Shown: positions 33,931 through 43,594 of the stretch, piece by piece
Numbering within the stretch: position 1 is the stretch's first letter
Layout of the letters: each line of letters starts with the position of its first letter
NCBI GenBank assembly: GCA_002049455.2
Contig: KV919115.1
Span: 10,798-74,797, forward strand
Direction: 5' to 3'
Length of the DNA stretch: 64,000 nucleotides
Origin: Porphyra umbilicalis
Taxonomy: Eukaryota; Rhodophyta; Bangiophyceae; Bangiales; Bangiaceae
Position numbers and translations under genes: made by a program
Notes under the pieces: model-generated
Databases searched by the model: none
What the model was told of the DNA's origin: nothing
The model's input: the letters and a program-made list of their open reading frames with translations, nothing else

Positions 33931-35800
33931 TGACCCCCGGAGAGTACTCCAGGGAAGTCTTGATGTGGGCCTGTGTATTGTGACTATATTTAGTTTGGTG
34001 TTCCATGGTCGATCCTCGCTTCGCTTGGTCGTGCAGCACATCGTTATTGCACGGGGTTTCGCACCGACAGGAAGAAGAGTGTCGTGCTGCAGTGGCAAAT
34101 TGTGCGACCAATATTATCATTGACGGTATTTATTTTAATCTCGTACGTATCACAAAGTTTGTGACAAGCTTAGCTATTATCGCTTGCAACATTTGACAGC
34201 AGTAGCACCCCTTCTGTCGCCGCGTCGACTTTCCCGCCTGCCCTTTCGCTGCTCCAGGACTGCCATTGATGATGGTCGCGCGCCCATCTCCAGGGGCCCC
34301 ATGCTCGCCACACTCCGGCGGGCTCCGCTCCGCCATGTCCACCAACTGCGGCGGCCACCGACAGTCTCGGCGAGAAGAGCCGCGCGCCCGCGCCGAAGTG
34401 GGCCAAAATGCTGCTGCCTGTGGAGACCACGCTGGGCGTGTGCCCGCTGGCGGCGGTGGGTGCGTTTCCGGCCGCTGCTGCCCCAAGGTCGGTCGCTGTG
34501 GCGGGGAAGGAGGACGTCGTGCCGCCGGTGGTGGCGGTTCTGGACTTGCGGCCGCTAGCGGATCGGGGCGTGCTACCCGCTGCCGCCGCCGCCACGTCGG
34601 CCGATGCGGCACACGGCGGTGGGCGTGATGCCGGCCGCTGCCCCCGACAGGTTGGTGGTTGTGGCGGGAGCGGGGCAGACGTGTTGCCGCGCGTGGGGGC
34701 GGTGATGGGCTTGCTGCCGCGGGCGACGGGTCGAAGGCGTTTTGTTGGCTGCCGACGTCGCTACGTCGGGCTTTTTGGGTCGGGAAGGGGCGCATGAGGT
34801 CCTGCGCGCGGGGGCGGCGCTGTGCTGTCGGCCGCCGGCGTCTGGGGGGGGCCTTGCTGCCGGCTGCCGACGTCGCCACGTCGGTCGTACATGCGTGGGG
34901 GAGGTTGACGTGATGCCGAGGGCGGGGGCGGTGGTTGCCGTGCTGCCGCCGCCGGCCGAGGGCGCTTGGTCGGCTGCCGCGGTCTCCAAGTGAGTCGTTC
35001 TGGCGGGGGCGGGGAAGGGAGCAAACGTGGCGGACATGGTGTCGCGCGGGAAGGGGGCGGACGTGGCGGACGTGCTGACGCGCGCGAGGGTGGTGCTGGG
35101 AGTTTTGTCGCAGACGGGGGGGGGCCTGCTGCCGGCCGCTGGGCCGCCAAGTTGGCGGCTGTGTCGGGGAAGGCCGACGTTGTGCCGTGCGCGAGAAGGG
35201 TGCTGTGCTTTCTCCCGCCAGTGGCGGCGGGCGTTTTGCCGGCTACCGCCGCCTTCGAGTCTGTCCTGGAGGCCCAGGGGGCAGCTGTGCTGCCGCGCAA
35301 CACGACGAGGAAGAGGCGCTGGCGGGGTGGGTGGCTGTGGGGACGAGTCGAAAAGTGGCATTGCCAGCATGTGCATGAATAAAACAAGGCACGAAGACAA
35401 GCACACCGTCCCAATGGTCAATGGCTTGCGGCCAGATTACCAGCTTGTAATGTCTTGTACTGAGATGCATTGTTCCCTCCAGCCTCATGTGTACCAAAGC
35501 ACGCCGTGACAGCGGGACGCCTGATGCGGCTGTCCCCACAGCCTCACATGTGCCCCACGAGCAGCAGCATCTTAGGCGAATGTGCCACTTGTGACGTGGC
35601 GCGAGGCGCAAGGTGCAATGGTGCAATATGGCGACAGTGAGCGACGAATATCATAGCGACTGGACAAGGCAGCATGAAATGAACATGTAAAGAACCCTGC
35701 CGCCCCAAAGCAAATCCCACGATGCAAACGACCCTTCTCCAGGCTCCGAGTCAGTGAGCCTATGACACCTCGCCACACGCCTACCAAACGCATCAAGTCA
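33931..35800. other. GC-rich degenerate repeat tract
   Basis: From about 34260 to 35340, blocks such as GCTGCCGACGTCGCCACGTCGG, GTGCTGCCGCGGGCG and GCGGGGGCGG recur every 100-130 bases in varied form. Translation of either strand shows the same degenerate repeat (minus strand PTWRRRQPAARPPPDAGG-like). I take this as a decayed minisatellite and do not call the Pro/Arg/Ala-rich ORFs here. The rest, to 35800, shows nothing recognisable. Confidence 0.55.
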
Positions 35801-35810
35801 GCCGACCGGC

Positions 35811-36128
35811 TCAACAACACGCGACATCCGGCATGGGGCGTTGATGAAAACGATAAGCAGCTCGCAACACCGTCTGCACTTGCGACAGGAGCATGAGAGA
35901 CGCCCCCGCGCCCCGACGCATGCCGCACTTGGCAGACGCCTCTAGTATGGCGGCGGAAAACCAAGGGGCCAGTCGATGACGGCTTGCAGGAGGGTGCCAC
36001 TGGGCGACGCCCGTGGCAAAGAGGTTGACAAAAGCCGGCGTACAGCCATCCGTCTTGTCGAAGACGGAGCAGAGGGTGCGCGCCACCACCGGCTCCATCG
36101 GCAAATCCCACCGGCGGAAGTCAGCCAT
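35811..36128 (-). CDS. Small unknown ORF downstream of the protease gene
   Basis: A 105-codon minus-strand frame (MADFRRWDLPMEPVVARTLCSVF...) with balanced composition follows the C48-like gene and may be a last exon of it. It has no recognised domain. An alternative frame over the same DNA is longer but Arg/Ser-rich and looks like a shadow. Confidence 0.3.
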   Translation of the reverse strand: MADFRRWDLPMEPVVARTLCSVFDKTDGCTPAFVNLFATGVAQWHPPASRHRLAPWFSAAILEASAKCGMRRGAGASLMLLSQVQTVLRAAYRFHQRPMPDVACC

Positions 36129-36284
36129 CCATCGGGCCGCGTGAGCATCTGTCTCGTCCTACCGCGCCCGCTTTCGCTTCCCCGACATACTCCCAGATGG
36201 TAGAAGGTCGGCCGCAAGAGAGATGTCGGTTGAAGAGGCGGGCAAGATGCCCAGGAGGAAGTCCATCTCGCCAGCGTTGCCGTC

Positions 36285-37654
36285 TTATGCGACCGTCGCG
36301 GCAGTCGCGGCTTTATGTGCCTTGGCGGTGACTGGGGGTCCCGTGGAAGCGCCACCGAGTCGAGCCGCGCCCTCCGGTGCTTGGCCGGCAGGATTGACAT
36401 CCGCGAGCGTCGTAGGGACCTTCGAGTCCCCGGTCGTCGACTTCGGGTTCTCAACCGCCGGAATGGAGGGCCCCAGGCCGGTATGACGCGTCTGCTCCAG
36501 CGGTCCGTACGCCGCAGACGGCCGCCCCCCCTCGCTCGGCCCCGCCGACGGCTGCCCCCCCTCGCTCGGTCCCGCAGACAGCCGCCCCCCCTCGCTCGGT
36601 CCCGCAGACGGCCGCCCCCCCTCGCTCGGCCCCGCCGACGGCTGCCCCCCCTCGCTCGGTCCCGCAGACGGCTGCCCCCCCTCGCTAGGCCCCGCACCAG
36701 CTCTCGTCGAGCGCAAACGACGCCGCCGCTTCGGTCGCGTGTCGACCAGCTCACCCTTGCCGTCAGGCTCCCGCTCCGTCAGCGTCTTGCAAAGAGTGCG
36801 CATGGCGGCGCGCGTTAGTAGATGGAAGTTCTCCGCCCACGCCCTCGTGCCCAAGCCGTCCCCGCGCAACAGCGAGGAGCGCTCATCAGCGGGGCATGCG
36901 AAGAACGACCGGAAGAACGACAGCGCAAACAGACCACAGTCGTGAAACTTGGGTTGCTGGGGCACATCCGGCGAGGTGACGGCGAGGTAAGACAGCGACC
37001 ATCCTTGCCGAAGTCTTCCATCGTTAGCTCCAACAACGCCACGCCGCATGCACTCTTGCACAAACCATTCAACAATAGAGCTAGACGCACGTCCGGCGAT
37101 CGATACCGAGCCCAACGAGTTGAAGAAAGCGAGAGTAGCCGTCGGCGACCCCGTGTGCGCGGCACCACCAGCGGCTGTCATGCCCAAAGCCCTGTGCAAG
37201 CGTTGAACCCCCGAAAGCACAGCAATCCACCAATGATGGCCCTCACAGAAAAAGAACACCCAGGTAGAGAAAGAAAAAATATCTACAGACCGAGTCATAG
37301 CGGTCACACGAGACGCCCCCCCCCCACGTCGCGCAAATGCTTGTTCCAAACACTATAAAACACCAGGCAGTCGGCAGAGCTGTCCGGGGAGAGCTCCTCT
37401 TCCCAGATGTACCGGGCGACGGCGTCCACGACGCCGTCGCGCAAGTCCGTCCCGTCCATGAGGCTCATGCAGTCCGTCCGGTTGACGGTGAGCGGGCCAC
37501 CTCGGCCTCGGGCGTACGTGCAGATGACGTCATGGGGCTGCGCACGGACGCCACGCGACGCCCCGGGCCAGGTATTGTCACCCTTGCTGCCGTCTTGGGG
37601 CGCGGGCGCCGGTTGCAAGCCACGACCGCTGCGAGTCCGCATGGTGAGCTGCAC
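36285..37654 (-). pseudogene. Ulp1/C48-like cysteine protease gene
   Basis: Two overlapping minus-strand frames carry the halves of a Ulp1-type (peptidase C48) domain. The upstream frame has GPLTVNRTDCMSLMDGTDLRDGVVDAVARYIW, matching the family entry region. The downstream frame has EGHHWWIAVL with the likely catalytic His, and then QPKFHDCGLFALSFF with the Gln and the catalytic Cys of the DCG motif. The family removes SUMO-like modifiers and is also often carried by DNA transposons. The frames change at a run of ten G/C near 37316-37325, a site prone to sequencing or replication slippage. After the protease come six GPSEGGQPSA decapeptide repeats and a disordered tail. Host gene or transposon passenger cannot be told apart. 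Confidence 0.7.
36514..36696. repeat. 30-bp tandem repeat coding GPSEGGQPSA
   Basis: Six near-identical 30-bp units lie inside the downstream part of the protease gene. On the minus strand they read as GPSEGG(Q/R)(P/L)SA decapeptides. Unit length is a multiple of three, so copy number can change without changing frame. Confidence 0.9.
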
Positions 37655-38008
37655 GTCGCTCGCGGGCCAACCAACAGCGCCAACACGCTGCGTGGCTGGT
37701 GCTGCGGCTAAAGACAGCGCAGCGAATGGAAATCACGTTGGGAGCACGGCGAGGACGCCACGCGCCTGACAAGCTGCATCTCGAAGCACAGTGTAAGTGC
37801 CGCATCGAACCTTGTATGCAATTCATCAATCGTGTATGTACTTTTTATCGCGTACTCTGATAACATTCTAGTCCAGCAGCTTGATAGTACGTCCTAATGG
37901 AGGACCGCTGCCCCTCCCTGCTACCGCCCACGGCCTCAGCCCCCACCTGTGGCCCTTGCCCACACCTGCCGCCCCCACTACGGTGACTAGAATGGTTTTT
38001 CACTTGCT

Positions 38009-38240
38009 GCAGTGTTTCTTGCTTCTAGAAGGTAATAAATGTATTGGGCGGTCCATAGGTATAGTGGTAGGGTTGTGGCAGCACCAGCAGTCTCGAACAG
38101 GTGGCGCATTGCATGTCCAGAAATGCATGAAGAACAGGATTCTGTGTCAAACGACGCATACAGCAGGAAAGCACGTTTGAGTTATCTCGATAAAACCGAT
38201 GAAAAGTGCTCCAGGTGTGTTGCGAAGCGCAGCCGAGTGA
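38009..38240. repeat. Diverged dispersed repeat, copy A
   Basis: From TTTCTTGCTTCTAGAAGGTAATA through CAAACGACGCATAC to CTCCAGGTGTG it aligns with 40556-40755 at roughly two thirds identity. No coding signal is visible. It may be the relic of an unnamed transposon. Confidence 0.6.
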
Positions 38241-39953
38241 CGCACTGTACCGTGCAGTGTCAGCCGAGCCTCCCATGCAAGATTATGTTGCTCTGTGAGA
38301 TCGTAACATCAGACCTGACAGTGGCCGTAACTGCCAATCTCCGGATCTTGCGGGCCAAGACCGCGCATCCCTGTGACTCCTGCGGAGTTGCAGCCGCTCG
38401 GTCTCACGTCAAACGCAGAATCGAATTACAGTACCTTTCGCTTCCGTCGCGTCAGTGTTGCGCGCGCGGTCGACCAACGGCGAGTTGAATGTAGCCTGAA
38501 AACGAGAAACTCTCGCAAGACACCGCGTGCGTATCGAGCTCCTCTGCCTGTAGCATTCCTGGCGCTCATGCAGCCTGGCAAGCCGCCTCCTAGACTGACG
38601 TCTGACGTGCAGCACGCACTGCTTTGTCTCAGTTCCTGGAAAAATAGCGGTCTTCCACGGAAAGGTTCGCGGTGTCAGCGGTCAACAATCGTCTCGGGTT
38701 CATAGACGCCTGACATGCATGACAATGCCGTCCACGGCAGCGTGACACGCACCAATTTGCATGTCAGCAGCACAGCCTCGACGCAAGGTCAGATGTCCGA
38801 CTCGCGTCCGGGGTGACAGACCAGGTGGCGCCGCACGCGTTGAGCGCTCTTCCCACCGCGCTTTTACGCCAGCCTTTTCCGGACAGGAATGTCCTCTGCA
38901 TTTAGCAGTCATCGGCACGGGGGCGTGCGGCCTGTCAACAGCTCTCTCCCGGCCGAGGAGGCCTGGTTTATTTTCTGCTCCGGCTTTGCTGCGTCATGAT
39001 CATGGTGAGAGAAAGAGGATGTAAGCACGCTGTGACTGGGAATTAACATCCAATAATCGTGGGACGAGTCCAATAATAGATCAGACAAGAGTGTGACAGG
39101 TGTCAGGGGTGGGGTCGGGTCCATGCTCAATCCAGATTGGGATCGAGTTCGTTTTCATCAGTGCAGATGCCGCTAGAAACTCGGCCTCCAGGGAGACACA
39201 TCTGCTCAATATCCCCACTTTCAGGCCATGGGGGCGGGTGGGTTCGAGTCTGTGTTAAGCCTCCGATGGGGGGCTGCTTTGCAACCTCTGAAGGGAGGTG
39301 GCCTGGAATCATCCGTGGGCGGCCGCCCACGTCATCATCACCGACGAAGGTGATCTTGGCATGGCATAACAAATTGACGTTTGACCGACTGGAGGCCAGC
39401 AAGCAGCGCGGGTGGCGGCTCGATCTGTCGTCCATATGAATTATCGGGCGGTGATGGCACTACATCTGGGGCGATGAGCATCCCCCACCCCCACTCAATG
39501 AGCACCGGCTGCGGCAGGGCCACCCGCCACCGGCACCACTCTTGCCGACCACACTGCCGCGCATCAGCACTGCAGCCGGTTGCTGTCTGCAGCCGCCCCC
39601 TTGTCCCTTACTGCCCCCCGGGCCACTGGCCGCCGCCTCTTCCACGCCATGGGCACCTCGTGGAGGCGGCCGGCGGGCACCTGGTCTGGCGGTTGTGGTG
39701 CACGAGGTGCTTCAACGCGGTGGCAGCGTGCTGAGACCACCCAGCGCGTCTGTGCGGCCGTGGCACAGCAGCGCTCGCTGACAGGACGGCGTGCCCTTTC
39801 CACTCTGGCGTTTTCTCGCATCGCTCAAACAAACGTTGCCTGATCTGACACTAATCCTCTTGTCTGCCATGGTGGTCTGCCTGTCCCCTTCTTGTGCCAC
39901 TACCGCGCTTTTGCCTGCCGTCCCCACCTTCTGACTGTTCCTCCCCCCCGCAG
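38241..39953. other. Intergenic, no supported gene
   Basis: Frames are short and overlap on both strands. About 39500-39800 is Pro/Ala/Arg-rich low complexity. Nothing is recognised. Confidence 0.4.
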
Positions 39954-40100
39954 CCCCCAACGACCCGGCATTCTTAAAACAAGTCGCGTACCTGACCAAA
40001 GACGTCTACCGGCGCCTCGGGCGGGAGAGAGTGGGGACCCCGCCGCTGTCGTCGACGCAGCCGCCCCGCCGCCACCACCCGGCCGCCACCCGCAGGCCAA
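39954..40100 (+). CDS. Possible isolated exon
   Basis: A CTGAC branch-like word and a pyrimidine tract ending CCCCCCCGCAG lead into a frame reading NDPAFLKQVAYLTKDVYRRLG, a balanced amphipathic stretch unlike the surrounding low-complexity frames. It decays into Pro/Arg-rich sequence by 40100. No matching donor or neighbour exon is evident. It could be a remnant of a host gene. Low confidence. Confidence 0.2.
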
Positions 40101-40555
40101 ATGAAGGGGTCGGGGGAGGGGTAGGGGAAGGAGGCGGATGAGACGCGTGACGCGATTTTTTGGGAGAAGAGGGGGAACGGCGTAGCGGGTTGAGGGCGGC
40201 GGGGGATCGCGATGCCGCGACGAGCCCGCATGCCTAGGGGGGGAAGGGGTTCCTCCGCGGGACAGGCAAGCGTCAGAACGGCTCCCCTCGCGTCAGTCGC
40301 CGCCGGGGCAGGTACTGTGAAAGTGTTCATGATTGCGCGTGGGGGCGGGTTACGACGCGTCGAGCGGCGAGCCGCCCCCACTCCGCTGACCGCTGCCCCC
40401 GCCGCTGGCGGCCATTCCTTCCAGTAGCTGCCCCATTGCTGAGCGCCGTCCCCACCGTGGGCCACCCCCCCGCCGCTGGCCGCCTCTCGCTGCTGGCCGT
40501 CACTCTTGACGCTGGTGGCCGCCCCCGCTTCGTTCGCTAAACTGTATCTTACCCA

Positions 40556-40755
40556 CTCTATACACTATTTCTTGCTTCTGAAAGGTGAGATATGTCATAG
40601 GTGGTCTATAGCTACGCTCGTCCGGTTCGAGTGCCGCGGGCTGTCTCGGACTGGTGGCACCTTGCCTGTCCAGTAAAAGCATGAATAATACGTTTTTGCG
40701 CGAAACGGCGCATACCATCGCGACCAGCCCACGTGAGTGCACCAGGTGTGCTTCC
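40556..40755. repeat. Diverged dispersed repeat, copy B
   Basis: This is the second copy of the 38009-38240 repeat (TTTCTTGCTTCTGAAAGGTGAGA...GAAACGGCGCATAC). It directly adjoins the foldback at 40766, so the repeat and foldback may be parts of one element. Confidence 0.6.
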
Positions 40756-40765
40756 TAGCAGGGAG

Positions 40766-41383
40766 TGCGTGTTCTGGTCCTTTTGCTCATCATTTTCTGG
40801 CAAGTGCCCATTTCACCCCCGGAAGAGACAGGCCACCGGACTGGCACGTATGCAGAAAGACGTCCATCCGGACAGCTTCTTCCATGTATAGAGATGCTCA
40901 GAAGAGATGGAGTGCCCTCCAGGAGACAGGTCCATCGCTTTTTTCTTGGAAATAAACATGAGAAGAGCCGTAGGCAGGTGGGAAGCGCGTCTGCGTGTTG
41001 CACTGGATTTTGCAGTGTCAGCTGTTTGCGATCAGCATGCTCTGCATCGACCTCATTGAGCCGCAGATCAGTTGCGACCCCCAGATCGGTTTTGACACTC
41101 GCCAATGCAGAGCATGAGGAGCGCAGCTGACACTTCACAATGCAGTGCAACGCGCGGTCGCGCTTCCCTCCTGCCTGCGGCACTTCTCATGGTTATTTCC
41201 AATAAAAATCGATGGACCTGTCTCCTGGAGGGCACTTCATCTCTTCTGAGCAACTCCATCCATGAAAAAAGCTGTTCGGATGGACGTCTTTCTTCATATA
41301 TGCCAGTCCGATGTCGTGTCTCTCCCGGGGGTGCAATGGACTCTTCCCAGCAAAAGATGAGCAAAACGACCAAAACACACATT
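40766..41383. repeat. Long inverted repeat (foldback), ~280-bp arms
   Basis: The left arm (about 40766-41047) and right arm (about 41105-41383) are reverse complements with scattered mismatches, separated by about 57 bases. For example GAAGAGATGGAGTGCCCTCC in the left arm pairs with GGAGGGCACTTCATCTCTTC in the right. Transcripts would fold into a long hairpin. No gene is supported inside. Confidence 0.9.
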
Positions 41384-43061
41384 TTCTGCCAGAGAACACA
41401 TTACAAAGAGCGTGAAGCGCAACGAACAGCCTCGGACGGTGTGCTCCCTGAGAAAGTTGTGCAAGGCACGCGCCACAAAAAAAGAGCAAGAGCAGCACCA
41501 TAGACCTCGTGCACGTGCGGAGCTGTCGTAAAACAGCAGCGCCTCTGTCCCTCGGCATTGACCAGCCCCCCCCCCTCCGCCCGCCGCACTGCCGCTTTCG
41601 TCATCTGCGTCCACTCCGCCAGCCCCGCAGGGAGGCGCCCCCCCCACCCGTGCCACCAACGGGGCTCTCCCCTCGCCACTCACGCCCCTCCCACCGACCC
41701 ATTGCGGGGGCACACGCGCATCGAGCGGCGGCGGTCGGACCGCGACGCACGCCTCTTCACGGCTGGGCGCGTCCCTCCGAGGGGTCATTGCCCCTGAGAA
41801 GGACCTCATCAGCCCGATGAGCGCCCGCCACGGCGGTGGGCGACGTGCCCGGGACCGCCGGAGGGGCAGTAAAAAGGCGCCCAGCGCGGCCGCCGACGCG
41901 TCCCCCCGCCGCGCGCCGCACGCGGACACGCGGCGCAAAGGCTCGTCGTCTCTCGCCATCGCGCGCGCCTGCACTCAGCCCTCGGCCGACCAGTCGGTCG
42001 AGCTGGGCGCAGACGTCTCACAGGCGCGCGGAGAACGACGCCGCTCTGCGCCGCGGCGCCGCCGCCGCCCCTCCCTTTCACCGCCAACCACCCCCCACCC
42101 GCACCGACGCGCGCCGACGAGGTCATGTTCAGACGGGCGTGGCGCGAATGACCGCCGCCACATGGCCGCTGCAGGTCGCCGCCGCAGCGCAGCTGCGGCG
42201 CGTCGTGGTCTGCCCTCCGAGTGGGAGGACGACGAACCGCGACGGCGGCAGCAGCTGGGGCAGCGGCGGCGGCGGCAGCTCAGTGGTGGCGCCACCCACT
42301 GCCGGCCGCTGCCCCTTGCGGGGCGGTGTCGGCGAGATGCCAACGCCACGGCCGCGCCGCGCGGACCGCACAGGCGGGCGCGCCGCAAGCGCCACAGGCA
42401 TCGCTGCCAGCAGCTGCTGTTGCCCTCGCCACCGCCTTTACCCCTCGCGCTTCGGTCGCACGATGGCGCCGGGCGGTGCTGGCAGCGGCGCCGCCACCGC
42501 CGGCGCGACAGCACCGCGAAGGTGGTATTTATGCCGTTTGCTGGCTCAGGCGCCGCCGCCGCCACCGGCTGCTCATTTCGGGCGTGCGGGCGCTCTGGCA
42601 CCGACAGACACGCGAGACCGCCGCCGAAGGCTCCGGCGGCGCCCCTCACGCCGCAGGCCACGCCGCCTGTTGGCACTACTGCCAGGCCCGTGGCGGCAGC
42701 CGAGAGGGGACCCCCGCCGCCCGCCGGCCGCCGCCGGCCGCCACGCGGCTCGACGGGCGTGGCGTCTGCCTCCGCCGCCCCCGCCGACGAGGGTCCCAGA
42801 CTGAGACTGCTACGTTTGCGCCAGTTAAGACGGCGGCAGCACCAGTGGGACCGCCGCCGGTGAACTGACGCTCTTCAAGCGGACGAGGGGACGGTCGGTG
42901 ACGGGGATAGGCGTGCCGCCTGCGCCGGCGACGCGGCGCAAAAATGCGGCCCGGCGCCGCGCCCCGCGCCGCTGGACGGCGCCAACCGCCGGCTTACCGC
43001 GTGCGCCGCGGCACTGGCCTTTGGCCTTGTCGCCCCCGCCCTCTCCTCTGCCGCTGCCGTC
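41384..43061. other. GC-rich tract, no supported gene
   Basis: GCC/CGC-rich DNA is open in all frames on both strands, including a 348-codon Arg/Ala/Pro frame on the plus strand that I do not accept as a gene. The copia element inserted at its right edge, and similar DNA continues at 49035. Confidence 0.5.
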
Positions 43062-43066
43062 GCGAC

Positions 43067-43438
43067 TGTTGAGCATGGCTCAGCAATTCCATTTGTCTGT
43101 ACTTACCCGGTTGAGCATTGGGACTCAGTTTTGGGTATTTACCTATGCACTTGTTGTATGTTTTGTACTTGTGTGTACTTGATTTGTTGGTCTCGTAGTG
43201 GGCACTCTCTGCTGGGGTGAGCTCGGGGGGGGGACTTGTGTGGGGAGGTGCATGCCCCGTTCTGGGAGGTGCGCCGCGGCCCGCGCGCACTGAGAACCGA
43301 GGCACGTGGGTGTGCTCCGAGAGCGGGCTGCCCGACGACCTGTCCTGGGGCCGCCTGGGGTACATTAGGTGGCTGGACACGGCCCAGGACCTCTGCCATA
43401 GTAAAACAACGCACCCACTTGACAACACCGACTGCACA
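43067..43438 (+). repeat. 5' LTR of the copia element
   Basis: It starts TGTTGAGCATGG and ends ACTGCACA directly before the primer site. It matches 48657-49029 almost base for base. Confidence 0.93.
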
Positions 43439-43452
43439 GGTTATGGGCCCAG
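43439..43452 (+). promoter_or_regulatory. Half-tRNA primer-binding site (initiator Met type)
   Basis: GGTTATGGGCCCAG, right after the LTR, is the reverse complement of CTGGGCCCATAACC, the anticodon-stem-loop sequence of eukaryotic initiator Met tRNA. It does not match a tRNA 3' end. Drosophila copia and its relatives prime with such an internal tRNA fragment. Confidence 0.85.
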
Positions 43453-43594
43453 TGTCGCTGGTGGTCATCGTCGTCTTCCGTGCCGTTGTTGGCGGGACGA
43501 CCTTGGTTGGGTTGCCGTGTGTTCCGGCGTCGGGCAGGTGGGTATAGCCTCCCACGTCGTCAGTGCCGCGCCTGCTGGCGTGGTTGTCATCGTC

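Noticed and set aside
41817-42863. 348-codon plus-strand ORF
   Set aside because: It is almost entirely Arg, Ala, Pro and Ser, and overlapping frames on both strands are equally open. This is expected from GC-rich composition.
43217-43594. In-frame extension of the copia frame upstream of the first ATG
   Set aside because: It lies in the LTR and primer site and starts at a non-ATG codon. The polyprotein more plausibly starts at 43595.
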